Origin: Gammaproteobacteria bacterium
GTDB lineage: Bacteria > Pseudomonadota > Gammaproteobacteria > JACCXJ01
NCBI GenBank assembly: GCA_013697045.1
Contig: JACCXJ010000253.1
Coordinates: forward strand, 1-47,594
Direction of reading: 5' to 3'
DNA: 47,594 nt
The translations under genes were made by a program, and so were the position numbers. This document shows, piece by piece, positions 36,238 to 43,767 of this stretch. The first letter of the stretch is position 1; each line of letters starts with the position of its first letter. The notes beneath the pieces are model-generated. The model did no database searches, was not told the origin of the DNA, and was given only the letters and a program-made list of their open reading frames with translations.

Positions 36238-36284
36238 CCCGACCACCGCAAAATGCGCGGCGGGGGGTGATGCCCAAGTTAGGT
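36238..36284 (+). other. Possible attC site after DUF262 gene
   Basis: gcccgaccaccgcaaaatgcgcggcggggggtgatgcccaaGTTAGGT ends in a perfect GTTRRRY box, with an internal accgc/gcggc-type stem. The left RYYYAAC box is degenerate (GCCCGAC). Confidence 0.5.
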
Positions 36285-36339
36285 TCAAAGAGAAGCAGCT
36301 AAACCATTCTCGCTAATACTACTGATTACACTCTGGCAG

Positions 36340-36681
36340 ATGCAAACCATTGCCGAAGTGCCGGAGTACACTCGCCGAGCCGAACGGCTGCTGTCAGAAA
36401 CCGAGCGTCAAGCGGTCATCGACTATTTGGCCGCCTTTCCGAAAGCGGGTGTCATTTTGCAGGGCATCGGAGGCCTTCGAAAAATACGCTGGGCACGGCA
36501 AGGGTCTGGCAAGAGCGGCGGAGTTCGGGTCATTTACTACTTTCACAACGAAGAGATGCCACTGTACTTACTCTCTGTTTTCGGTAAGGGCGAGAAGGCG
36601 AACCTAAGTAAAGCGGAAAGAAACGAGTTGGCTAGGCTAGTTCGTCTTCTTGTCGACGCTTGGAGCACCAGAGATGAATGA
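36340..36681 (+). CDS. RelE/HigB-type toxin
   Basis: A 113-residue toxin of the RelE superfamily: MQTIAEVPEYTRRAERLLSE, DYLAAFPKAGVILQGIGGLR KIRWARQGSGKSGGVRVIYY and LYLLSVFGKGEKANLSKAER. These proteins cleave mRNA at the ribosome. It overlaps the downstream helix-turn-helix antitoxin gene by 8 bases (toxin-first order, as in HigBA). It lies inside the cassette array. Confidence 0.88.
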   Translation: MQTIAEVPEYTRRAERLLSETERQAVIDYLAAFPKAGVILQGIGGLRKIRWARQGSGKSGGVRVIYYFHNEEMPLYLLSVFGKGEKANLSKAERNELARLVRLLVDAWSTRDE

Positions 36682-37012
36682 AGCAGTCAAAAGTATAAAA
36701 CAGGGCTTACTGGAAGCAATCGATCATGCCAATGGTAAGCCTGTTAAGGCTGTTGTACATAAACCCGAGTTTATTGATGTGCAAACAGTGCGGAAAAAGG
36801 TGGGTATGACGCAAGCGGAGTTTGCAGCCTCGTTTGGGGTCAGTCTCGGTACGTTACGGCATTGGGAGCGCGGTGATCGTAGACCACGAGGGCCTGCCTT
36901 AGTTTTGCTCAATGTGGTAGCGAGAGAACCCAAGGCAGTTCTTAATGCATTGTCAAAAAGCGAACCTAACAAATCTCTCCACCGGACGCGCCAAAAAGCG
37001 GCGCGGCGGTGA
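36674..37012 (+). CDS. Helix-turn-helix antitoxin (HigA-like)
   Basis: A 112-residue antitoxin. Residues ~38-95 form an HTH (VRKKVGMTQAEFAASFGVSL GTLRHWERGDRRPRGPA). The start MNEAVKSIKQGLLEAIDHAN overlaps the toxin end. The last 15 or so residues (NKSLHRTRQKAARR) are read from the attC site, whose sequence also provides the stop, a common property of integron cassettes. It should neutralise the toxin and repress the pair. Confidence 0.88.
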   Translation: MNEAVKSIKQGLLEAIDHANGKPVKAVVHKPEFIDVQTVRKKVGMTQAEFAASFGVSLGTLRHWERGDRRPRGPALVLLNVVAREPKAVLNALSKSEPNKSLHRTRQKAARR

Positions 37013-37027
37013 GCTAATTCGTTGGGC
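36964..37027 (+). other. attC recombination site (toxin-antitoxin cassette)
   Basis: A 64-base site with ACCTAAC (RYYYAAC) at 36964-36970 and GTTGGGC (GTTRRRY) at 37021-37027. The interior pairs ccaccggacgcgcc with ggcgcggcggtgagc around a short aaaaagc loop. This is a complete attC of the small type. Confidence 0.85.
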
Positions 37028-37062
37028 ATCACGGCAGCGCCGCGCCAGAGGAGGCAGTTGAA

Positions 37063-37461
37063 ATGCTAAACGGTGGTTGCTTCTGTGGCGCGATCCGGTA
37101 TGAGACGGCAGGCACGCCCTTTGACCAGACGAACTGTCACTGCTCGATCTGCCGTCGAACGACCGGCGCCCCATTCGTAGCCTGGTTCAGCGTGCCACGG
37201 TCTGAGTTCCGGCTCACCCGAGGCACGCCTATGCGATTCAGATCAACCCCGAAGGGAATGCGGAGTTTCTGTCCTCGGCGCGGCACCCAGCTGACTTTCG
37301 AGCACGACGACGCCCTGGACGAGATTGACGTCACGACCTGCAGTCTTGATGATCCCGAACGGCTGCCGCCGGAAGATCACACGCGCACGAGCAGTAAGCT
37401 CGGGTGGGTCAAGTTGTCCGACGGTTTCCCCGAGTACCGCGAGGCGCGGTACGAAGGGTGA
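37063..37461 (+). CDS. GFA-family zinc protein (formaldehyde-activating-like), cassette gene
   Basis: A 132-residue GFA-domain protein, MLNGGCFCGAIRYETAG then CHCSICRRTTGAPFVAWFSV and FRSTPKGMRSFCPRRGTQLT. Zinc ligands CxC-type and CxCxxC are present. The last pair, normally FCxxCGT, reads FCPRRGT, so one Cys is lost. Family members are often of unknown substrate. It lies between two attC sites. Confidence 0.85.
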   Translation: MLNGGCFCGAIRYETAGTPFDQTNCHCSICRRTTGAPFVAWFSVPRSEFRLTRGTPMRFRSTPKGMRSFCPRRGTQLTFEHDDALDEIDVTTCSLDDPERLPPEDHTRTSSKLGWVKLSDGFPEYREARYEG

Positions 37462-37468
37462 TCGTGAT

Positions 37469-37546
37469 GGCCAACCCGTGGTTGCACCGGACCCGCGGAA
37501 GCGGGCTTCGCCCGCTCGCACGGACCGGCGGACTCTAACGTTGGGC
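37469..37546 (+). other. attC recombination site (GFA cassette)
   Basis: ggCCAACccgtggttgcaccgg...ccggcggactctaacGTTGGGC. The right box GTTGGGC (37540-37546) is perfect; the left GGCCAAC has one mismatch to RYYYAAC. The centre holds a long hairpin cccgcggaagcggg / gcttcgcccgctcg. Confidence 0.75.
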
Positions 37547-37567
37547 GGCGGGAGACAGGCTACCGCG

Positions 37568-37972
37568 GTGGACCTTCTGATCAACGTCGATGTCGATGAT
37601 CTCGAGGCGGCGATCGCGTTCTACCAACGAGGTGTCGGGCTTCGCGTCGGACGTCGACTGTTCGAAGGAACTGTGGTTGAGATGCTCGGCGCGTCGTCGC
37701 CGATCTATCTCATGGAAAAGAAAGCTGGGACCTCGGCGAGTACCTATACATCCCAGTTTCGAGACTACGGTCGGCACTGGACGCCGGTGCATCTCGACTT
37801 CATCGTTGACGACGTCGCGGCTGCAGCACGAAACGCTCTGGCCGCGGGGGCGAAGCTGGAAGGCGAGTTGCAGTCGTTCAGCTGGGGACGCCAGGCGACG
37901 ATGAGTGATCCGTTTGGCCACGGACTGTGTTTCGTGCAGTGGCTAGGCAAGGGCTACGGTGATGCGCCATAA
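37568..37972 (+). CDS. VOC-family (glyoxalase-like) protein, cassette gene
   Basis: A 134-residue vicinal-oxygen-chelate protein starting with GTG (MDLLINVDVDDLEAAIAFYQ RGVGLRVGRR). A second betaalphabeta module has VHLDFIVDDVAAAARNALAA GAKLEGEL and SDPFGHGLCFVQW. These proteins include dioxygenases and resistance proteins for small toxic molecules; substrate not known. It starts 22 bases after the GFA attC, as expected for a cassette. Confidence 0.85.
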   Translation: MDLLINVDVDDLEAAIAFYQRGVGLRVGRRLFEGTVVEMLGASSPIYLMEKKAGTSASTYTSQFRDYGRHWTPVHLDFIVDDVAAAARNALAAGAKLEGELQSFSWGRQATMSDPFGHGLCFVQWLGKGYGDAP

Positions 37973-38020
37973 CACGCCGCCCGACCCGCGCCGGGCTTCA
38001 AGGGTAATGATAACCGCCGT
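37966..38020 (+). other. Degenerate attC after VOC cassette
   Basis: gccaTAACacgccgcccgacccgcgccgggc has the look of an attC left half (TAACA.GCC.C..C). No convincing GTTRRRY partner was seen within 150 bases; cGTTCGGC at ~38074 is the nearest. Confidence 0.4.
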
Positions 38021-38122
38021 GGATCGCCGTCGCCTTTCCAAGCCTTCGTGGCCGCCGCGGCTGATCTTGTTTCGTTCGGCGCTCCCATGGCGTCGTCATC
38101 CTTCGTTCCAGAGTGGGGAACA

Positions 38123-38353
38123 ATGCCTGCACCTGAACCAGAACTACTCTTAGCGATACTGCAGCAGACGCTTGCAACTCAGGGGATCGATTTCGACAGC
38201 ATTATTGCCAAGCTCGGCCAAGTGCAAGCCTCGGAGGACAGGCTGCAAGGAAGGCGGTTCACATTAGGTGACCACTTGCGGGGATCGGTGCTCTCACTCC
38301 TCAGCGCGGACCTGTCGATCCCCGCACGGATCCATACATTGCCGGAACGCTGA
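38123..38353 (+). pseudogene. Truncated unknown cassette gene
   Basis: MPAPEPELLLAILQQTLATQ GIDFDSIIAKLGQVQASEDR, then FTLGDHLRGSVLSLLS, after which the frame enters the 0.42-kb repeat at ~38317 (IPARIHTLPER). The protein is therefore only an N-terminal piece (about 64 residues). The domain is not recognised. Confidence 0.5.
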
Positions 38354-38733
38354 GGCTCGGGATCGAAGGATCATCGCGATGGAGCAAAGGAGCATCAAGC
38401 GCGGGCGAGGGATGATCGCGAGGAAACAAAGGATCACCGCGAGGCAGACATCGGATCATCGCAGCGGGACGAGAGCGCATCGCGTGCGAACGAAGGGGCA
38501 TCGCAGGGGAAGGACAGTCCCCACAGCCGATGACGTCGCCCGCGCGCGTGCGGACGACTGTTTCGGCCGAGAGATCGATCCTCGGGACGCGCGTCCGCGT
38601 AAGCATGGGTCGATGTCCGGTGAAGGATCGGTGCGGCAGAGGAACCGCCCACTACGACTCCTTCCGCAATCGCCGCCGCCCGGACCTTCGGACGAAGGAC
38701 GGGGTGGTCTAGGCGAAGCGCCCGTTCGGCGGT
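38317..38733. repeat. ~0.42-kb direct repeat, copy 1, with 21-bp tandem array
   Basis: From cgatccccgcacggatccatacattgccggaacgct to about cgcccgttcggc, it matches 39540-39970 with few differences. Its first part (38355-38510) holds six or seven degenerate ~21-base units (ggatcatcgcgatggagcaaa, gatgatcgcgaggaaacaaa, gatcaccgcgaggcagacatc). The last ~50 bases encode part of an IS91-type transposase. Confidence 0.85.
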
Positions 38734-38825
38734 CCCGAAGCGGTGCTCCGCCATCTCAGGCGCTATACCCATCGGATCGCCATCGGCAACGAGCGCCTAC
38801 TCGGTTGCGAGAACGACGAGGTTGC
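38690..38825 (+). pseudogene. IS91-type transposase fragment
   Basis: The frame reads LRTKDGVV, a stop at 38710 (tag where tac is expected), then AKRPFGGPEAVLRHLRRYTH RIAIGNERLLGCENDEV. This is the central VVYAKRPFGGPEAVLxYLxRYTHRVAI block of IS91/ISCR-like transposases. Only ~45 codons are recognisable. Copy 2 of the repeat keeps the tac codon but loses homology right after NRPFG. Confidence 0.75.
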
Positions 38826-38897
38826 GGAGAGCGCGCAGGTTGATTTCGCGGCCATCCGACGCTTGACGCTAATCACGCCGCGCGTTACTATCACGGA

Positions 38898-39176
38898 GTG
38901 ATCAGGACGTTCAAATGCGTCGATACGCAAGCCCTTTCAAAGGGCGAGCGAGTGAAGCGGTTCGCGAACATCGCGACTGTTGCGCGACGTAAGCTTCGGC
39001 AGCTGGAGATCGCCGCCCGCTTGGATGATCTGCGCGTACCGCCCGGTAATCGACTTGAGACACTCAAAGGGGATCGCGCGGGCCAGCATAGTATCCGCAT
39101 AAACGATCACTTCCGTGTGTGCTTCCGTTGGGACGCCGCGGGCGCTGAGGACGTCGAGATCGTGGACTATCACTGA
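38898..39176 (+). CDS. higB: HigB-type toxin
   Basis: A 92-residue mRNA interferase of the HigB/RelE family, starting with GTG (MIRTFKCVDTQALSKGERVK). Conserved RKLRQLEIAARLDDLRVPPG NRLETLKGDRAGQHSIRIND and HFRVCFRWDAAGAEDVEIVD YH cover the whole domain. The HigA gene follows 9 bases later. The module sits between the two copies of the 0.42-kb direct repeat. Confidence 0.92.
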   Translation: MIRTFKCVDTQALSKGERVKRFANIATVARRKLRQLEIAARLDDLRVPPGNRLETLKGDRAGQHSIRINDHFRVCFRWDAAGAEDVEIVDYH

Positions 39177-39185
39177 CGGGGAACG

Positions 39186-39515
39186 ATGATGCGTAAGCTC
39201 AAGCCAGTAACACCAGGCGAACTCCTGTTGGAGGAGTTCCTGAAACCTATGGGCATCAGCCAGTATCGGCTGGCGAAGGAGATTGGCGTACCGGCGCAGC
39301 GTATCGGCGACATCGTGGCGGGCAAGCGCGCCATAACCGCCGACACCGACTTGCGGCTATGCCGGTTCTTCGGTCTTTCCAACGGATACTGGCTGCGTGC
39401 CCAAGTGATGCATGACACCGAGATCGCGGAACGTGCGCTGGGCGCTGAGCTGGCGAAGATCAAGCCGTGGGAAGGCACGTCGGGTGATGGGAGGCGCGCT
39501 CTAACCCGCGCATGA
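39186..39515 (+). CDS. higA: HigA-type antitoxin
   Basis: A 109-residue antitoxin: KPVTPGELLLEEFLKPMGIS QYRLAKEIGVPAQRIGDIVA GKRAITADTDLRLCRFFGLS is the classic HigA HTH. It pairs with the upstream HigB. The C-terminus (SGDGRRALTRA) may be altered where the repeat copy 2 region begins ~25 bases later. Confidence 0.92.
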   Translation: MMRKLKPVTPGELLLEEFLKPMGISQYRLAKEIGVPAQRIGDIVAGKRAITADTDLRLCRFFGLSNGYWLRAQVMHDTEIAERALGAELAKIKPWEGTSGDGRRALTRA

Positions 39516-39539
39516 ACACGCATCGTCGGCACGGCCCTG

Positions 39540-39970
39540 ATCGATCCCCGCACGGATACATACATTGCCGGAACGCTCCCGATTGAAGGATCGAGGCTCG
39601 GGATCGAAGGATCATCGCGATGGAGCAAAGGAGCATCGCGCGCGGGCGAAGGATGATCGCGAGGAAACAACGGATCACCGCGAGGCAGACATCGGATCAT
39701 CGCAGCGGGACGGGAGCGCATCGCGTGCGAACGAAGGGGCATCGCAGGGGACGACGTCCCCACAGCCGATGACGTCGTCCGCGCCTGTGGGGACGACGTT
39801 TCGGCCGAGAGATCGGTCCTCGGGACGCGCGTCCGCGTAAGCATGGGTCGATGTCCGGTGAAGGATCGGTGCGGCAGAGGAACCGCCCACTACGACTCCT
39901 TCCGCAATCCCCGCCGCCCGGACCTTCGGACGAAGGACGGAGTGGTCTACGCGAACCGCCCCTTCGGCCG
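39540..39970. repeat. ~0.42-kb direct repeat, copy 2, with 21-bp tandem array
   Basis: Matches 38317-38733 in the same orientation. The 21-base units are well visible at 39608-39750: ggatcatcgcgatggagcaaa, ggagcatcgcgcgcgggcgaa, ggatgatcgcgaggaaacaac, then ggatcaccgcg and ggatcatcgcag. The array is followed by a palindrome ggggacgacgtcccc (~39747-39761) and the IS91-type codons up to YANRPFG. The mfd internal fragment starts at once. Confidence 0.85.
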
Positions 39971-39972
39971 GC

Positions 39973-40165
39973 TGGCGCCTCTGCAGCGCGGCGTCCGGAT
40001 CAAGAGGACCGGCGCATTGCGATCATCTGCGAGTCCGAGCTCTTCCCCGAGCACGCCCCCAGGCACGCCGCCGGAGCCGCGCCGCGCGCGATCCCGAGGG
40101 GCTCATCCGCGATCTCAGCGAGCTGTCCCAGGGCGCGCCGGTGGTCCACGAAGACCATGGGGCGG
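39973..40165 (+). pseudogene. mfd: mfd internal fragment
   Basis: tggcgcctctgcagcgcggcg... matches 45125-45315 of the intact mfd (around residues 453-516, APLQRGVRIEDRRIAIVCES) with two extra bases near 40005 and one missing near 40060, so it is not translatable. It lies ~9.5 kb after the mfd 5' fragment (30113-30498), same strand. Codons ~129-452 of the gene are absent between them. Confidence 0.88.
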
Positions 40166-40310
40166 GACGGGCACACGAGCGTCGCCGGCGCTGATCTCGA
40201 TCTATGCGCCGGCGAGGTGACAGTTGAAGTAGGCGCCGCCGAGAAGTTATCGAACTCGACACCCGTAGTCTTCGAGTTTAACTCAAAACCGGACGACCAA
40301 ACACGCGCCA

Positions 40311-43121
40311 TTAGAAGCCTCTGGTAAACGCAATAATATCCCAGGTACTATCGGTGCCATTGTACACGGCGCCGAGGTAGTCGGTCTTGTTGGCCGTAGT
40401 GGTTAGGGTGATGCTGGCGAGATCGGTGTTCAGCCGGAAAGCGGTGTCGAGCGAAATAGTACGCGATCCGGTGGCATCCTGTTTCAGCCGCCAGATACAC
40501 TTCTGCCCATCGGTGGGATTTGTTGGATTACCGAGCAGCCTGTTGCCGCCAAGCGTGACCATAAATATGTTGCCCGTCGAAGCATCGGTGGCGATCGTCG
40601 CCGCGTCGGTGAGCCCAACAACCGCCGAACCTTTGATGATTGGTTGAGTGAGCACAGTGCTAGCAGATTGCAGCGCCCGGCCTGTCTCGCGCCAGTTATT
40701 GCCATCCCAGACAAGCGATACGGTATCGACCGCATTTGCTGCAGTAGATAACGTAAGTGAGCTGTTGGCAAGCTTGACATTGCTCGGCCAGGTGACCGTC
40801 CGACTACCGGTTGCGTCTTGGGTAAGCACAAGGATGAGCCGGTCGCCAATAAATGAACCATTGGTGACCGTGAACGTCACGTTACCGGTAAGCGTGCCAT
40901 ACTGATGGTCGCCATTGACCCGTGTAACAGTCACCGCACCCGCGATATTGCCCAACGAGTAGGGTGCGATCGGGTTAATACCACGGTTGTTACGGACTGC
41001 GCTATTGGTCCCCGCAACCCTCGGGGTTTGGTTAAAGTTACTGACGAACGAGTTGTTCTCGACGGTGTGTCCATCCCCTCCTAAGATAGTGACTGTCCGT
41101 GAGGTGACGTTACCTTCGATGGTGTTCCCACGTACTACAATCGGGCCAGCGGTGGTGCTACTGAATTGCACAGATGCCTTGTTTATCCGGCCGTTATTTT
41201 TGCAGTAGTTGTCGGCAACGAGCACTCCGGTCTGGGCGCCCTGGCCTAACACGGCCGATGAGTCGGTGTTCTCGATTGTATTGCCAATGATCACTATGCC
41301 GCTGATCGTTGCGGCCGAATCCATTTCAACTCCAACCCCGTCGGTCGAGATTTGCGATACTGAAGCACCAGCAGGGTAGGTGGTAGTCTGTGATGAAGTA
41401 CAACCAGTCAGCGCGTTTATGCTCTTGCCGGTATAAGTAAATTTATCGGTTGAGATCAGCCGGATCGTCCCCGATGCAGCAAGGCTACTCGCGTCGACTA
41501 CCGACGCAGTGAAAGGCGTACTAGATAGTGTAATCGAGGAAGTAAGATAGGTCATTACCCGGGAGGCGTAACACTCGTTAATGATATTGCCGCAAACAGT
41601 AATTGACTGCGCCGTATGCAAGCTGTCGCCTTGAATTGCGACGCCCTTTTGACAATGACTGATTTTGTTACCGCTTACCGTGACGTTCTTGCCACGGACC
41701 TGAATACCATTGACATTTGATGCGGCCGGGTCGAGGTAGCTAATGCCGCCGATACAAGTATTGTTGGCAAACAAACCTCCATCGAGTGGCTGGTGACAAT
41801 CGAAGTGAGCGGTATCTGATGCAACAGAAGTATTCCCTACGACAGTTAAGTCGCGGGTGAGGCCCTCGTAATTCGTCGTGCCGTGCGTACCGACCACGAC
41901 TGAATGACGACATCTGTTGAAGTGATTGTTGGCGACTGTAAGATTGCGGGTAGCTGATGCTACCAAGATACCATAGCGAATCGTAGCCGAGGCCGTGGTA
42001 GTCTTTACACGGTTAACAACGTTGCCTTCAAATGTAGAATTTAAACAGCTGGTGAAGTCGACTGCCGTATACCACACTTCTTTCCATTCGCAGTCTTCCA
42101 CCTTTAGCCCATCCACGTATTGTGCAAGGAATGTTGCTGTGGCAATATCTGGCGTGCTTGTCTGCGCTGAAGTGAACGTAATGCCACGGACGGTGACGTC
42201 CTTTAGGACAGATACCTTGATAATTGTGGCGCTATCGGAAAGCAGGTGAGGAGAATATATCCGGTCATCGAAGTATACCTGACCATTGGTGGCATCAACT
42301 GATTTGACGATTTTAACTTCATCGGTGTGTTTATTTGGTGTGTCCACCAGGGCGTTCGAGCGTACCAAGACATAATCTCCGGCCAAGAAAGTTGCAGCAT
42401 TAGCGGGCGACACCGAGACGGCGGTGTCGCCAATATTGGCAGAAGCCACGAGAGAGAATGAGGTCTCGAAGGTTGGAGACGAGTTGATAGTTAACGCGTT
42501 GCTACTCGCCCCAGTCAATGAAGTGTCCATAGTAATTGTGGTCAGGCCGCGACCCGAGCCTTCAATCACGATATTTGACAGACTTGCTGTCAATGGCGTC
42601 TTGATCAGCATGTTGGCGCCTGGCGGGAACCGGTAAATCTTATTTGCCCCATACGTCGTCAGCATCGTCTGGAAGGCGGCGGAGTCGTCTGTTACGCCGT
42701 CAAGCACAAGCTCATGGTCAGCCGTGTTGATGAAGATAGTATCTTTAGGGATACCATTCGGTGCCTGCCAACTCGCCGCACTGCTGCTGGTTGCCGTTAT
42801 AACTTGACCATTGGAGGGTATCCCAGTAACAGCGACGCCGTTTACTTTCGCCACCGCGGGATTGGGGTACGTACCCGTCAAATCACCGCCGGCCGAACCG
42901 GTTGGCGTGCGGGAATCAGTTAGCCGAGAGTCAGTCGTAACTGCAATACCAGTTCCATTAATGGTAGCGCCGCCAGTAAAGTCTTTAGCGCCAGTTATTG
43001 TTTCGCTACCAGCTTTATGCACCACTGCATTATCGTCGGCTTTAGTGGCAAGGGTAGTAGACGATTTAAGCGTGCCATCGCTATTGTGATCATCTGACCC
43101 AGGGGTTGGAAGTCGCGTCAT
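40311..43121 (-). CDS. Tailspike-like pectate-lyase-fold (beta-helix) protein
   Basis: A 936-residue protein. The N-terminus (MTRLPTPGSDDHNSDGTLKS, then GGDLTGTYPNPAVAKVNGVA VTG) is typical of phage-tail/adhesin stalks. Residues ~130-720 form a right-handed parallel beta-helix: GVTDDSAAFQTMLTTYG opening, then many short N-T-type turns (VANNHFNRC, VVGNTSVAS, VSGNKISHC, IIGNTIENT, VRGNTIEGN). The C-terminus has two repeats with QDATGSRT motifs. The gene is markedly richer in A+T and Ser/Thr codons than its neighbours. A GAGG site precedes the ATG. No other phage genes are nearby. It could be a captured receptor-binding protein or a surface adhesin; no signal peptide is seen. Confidence 0.75.
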   Translation of the reverse strand: MTRLPTPGSDDHNSDGTLKSSTTLATKADDNAVVHKAGSETITGAKDFTGGATINGTGIAVTTDSRLTDSRTPTGSAGGDLTGTYPNPAVAKVNGVAVTGIPSNGQVITATSSSAASWQAPNGIPKDTIFINTADHELVLDGVTDDSAAFQTMLTTYGANKIYRFPPGANMLIKTPLTASLSNIVIEGSGRGLTTITMDTSLTGASSNALTINSSPTFETSFSLVASANIGDTAVSVSPANAATFLAGDYVLVRSNALVDTPNKHTDEVKIVKSVDATNGQVYFDDRIYSPHLLSDSATIIKVSVLKDVTVRGITFTSAQTSTPDIATATFLAQYVDGLKVEDCEWKEVWYTAVDFTSCLNSTFEGNVVNRVKTTTASATIRYGILVASATRNLTVANNHFNRCRHSVVVGTHGTTNYEGLTRDLTVVGNTSVASDTAHFDCHQPLDGGLFANNTCIGGISYLDPAASNVNGIQVRGKNVTVSGNKISHCQKGVAIQGDSLHTAQSITVCGNIINECYASRVMTYLTSSITLSSTPFTASVVDASSLAASGTIRLISTDKFTYTGKSINALTGCTSSQTTTYPAGASVSQISTDGVGVEMDSAATISGIVIIGNTIENTDSSAVLGQGAQTGVLVADNYCKNNGRINKASVQFSSTTAGPIVVRGNTIEGNVTSRTVTILGGDGHTVENNSFVSNFNQTPRVAGTNSAVRNNRGINPIAPYSLGNIAGAVTVTRVNGDHQYGTLTGNVTFTVTNGSFIGDRLILVLTQDATGSRTVTWPSNVKLANSSLTLSTAANAVDTVSLVWDGNNWRETGRALQSASTVLTQPIIKGSAVVGLTDAATIATDASTGNIFMVTLGGNRLLGNPTNPTDGQKCIWRLKQDATGSRTISLDTAFRLNTDLASITLTTTANKTDYLGAVYNGTDSTWDIIAFTRGF

Positions 43122-43144
43122 ATTCGCGAGTCCTCGGTCTAGAA

Positions 43145-43170
43145 TCGGGGGACTAAGTCGGGGGACTAAG
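43145..43170. repeat. Tandem 13-bp repeat upstream of the tailspike-like gene
   Basis: tcgggggactaag occurs twice back to back, 24 bases before the minus-strand ATG at 43121. It lies between that gene and the outer end of the third IS91-type remnant, and may be part of its end or a target duplication. Confidence 0.6.
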
Positions 43171-43171
43171 G

Positions 43172-43636
43172 TATAGGAATTTCAAATGCCCTTTTTCGGC
43201 GAGAGGAATAGTACCGATGGGCCTGTGGGTTGTCAATGACGCCAGCCGTCGGTCCAAGATGGGGAACTTTCCGGGCCGTTCATCGACCTGAGGCGCCCGG
43301 ATCCGCGGTGTTTGGCCTCGCGCGAGTGCCGGCGAAAGGAGGCTGTCGGCTCGGGGAGTTGAACCGGACGGGAGGGGGTCGGGGCCCTCATAGAAGGCCA
43401 TTTGGAATCGATCGAATGGCCGCGGGGGCGATCGGGGCGGTGCCCAGGCGGACAAGCCGAGATGGGTGAGGATCTTGGTGATCACGGGGGATCCTCGATG
43501 GCAGCGAGGATCGTCAAGGTGCCGCCGCACTGCGGACAGGTGCAAGCTGCCGCCCACAGGGGCCGGAGCGCGAGCGTCGGATCGGTGTCGGCTAGGTAAG
43601 TCATGCCCTGCTCTTCGATGAGGAAGCCCTTGCGAG
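43172..43636 (-). pseudogene. IS91-type element 3' part, remnant c, with internally deleted transposase
   Basis: On the minus strand it encodes KGFLIEEQGMTYLADTDPTL ALRPLWAAACT joined to CPQCGGTLTILAAIEDPPVI TKILTHLGL and APPRSPPRPFDRFQMA. In full-length relatives these two parts are about 200 residues apart, so the middle has been deleted. The zinc-ribbon-like CPQCGG and the C-terminus are then followed by the shared element end (down to ~43172). Upstream it is cut at the start of the mfd leader duplication (~43637). Confidence 0.8.
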
Positions 43637-43767
43637 ATCATCAATGTAAACGACGGGGCGGTGCATACGAGATAGTGCCGGGGCTGTAGCCCGCCCGACA
43701 CCCCCTTGCCAGAACCCACCGCGTGCTTATGATCCCCGTGCCGCCTCGCCGCGCGTCGTCCCTGCCT
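43637..43767 (+). promoter_or_regulatory. mfd upstream region (duplicated at 29983-30112)
   Basis: A ~130-base leader conserved between the two copies (gatcatcaatgtaaacgacgg...ggggctgtagcccgcccgacacc). gggctgtagccc is a short hairpin. It probably carries the mfd promoter. A possible alternative ATG at 43723 lies within it. Confidence 0.5.

Noticed and set aside
38355..39750. 21-bp periodic repeats as a CRISPR array
   Set aside because: The period is too short, the units are degenerate and contiguous with no separate spacers, and no cas genes are near.
40311..43121. A prophage
   Set aside because: Only a tailspike-like gene is present; no capsid, terminase, integrase or lysis genes are found around it.
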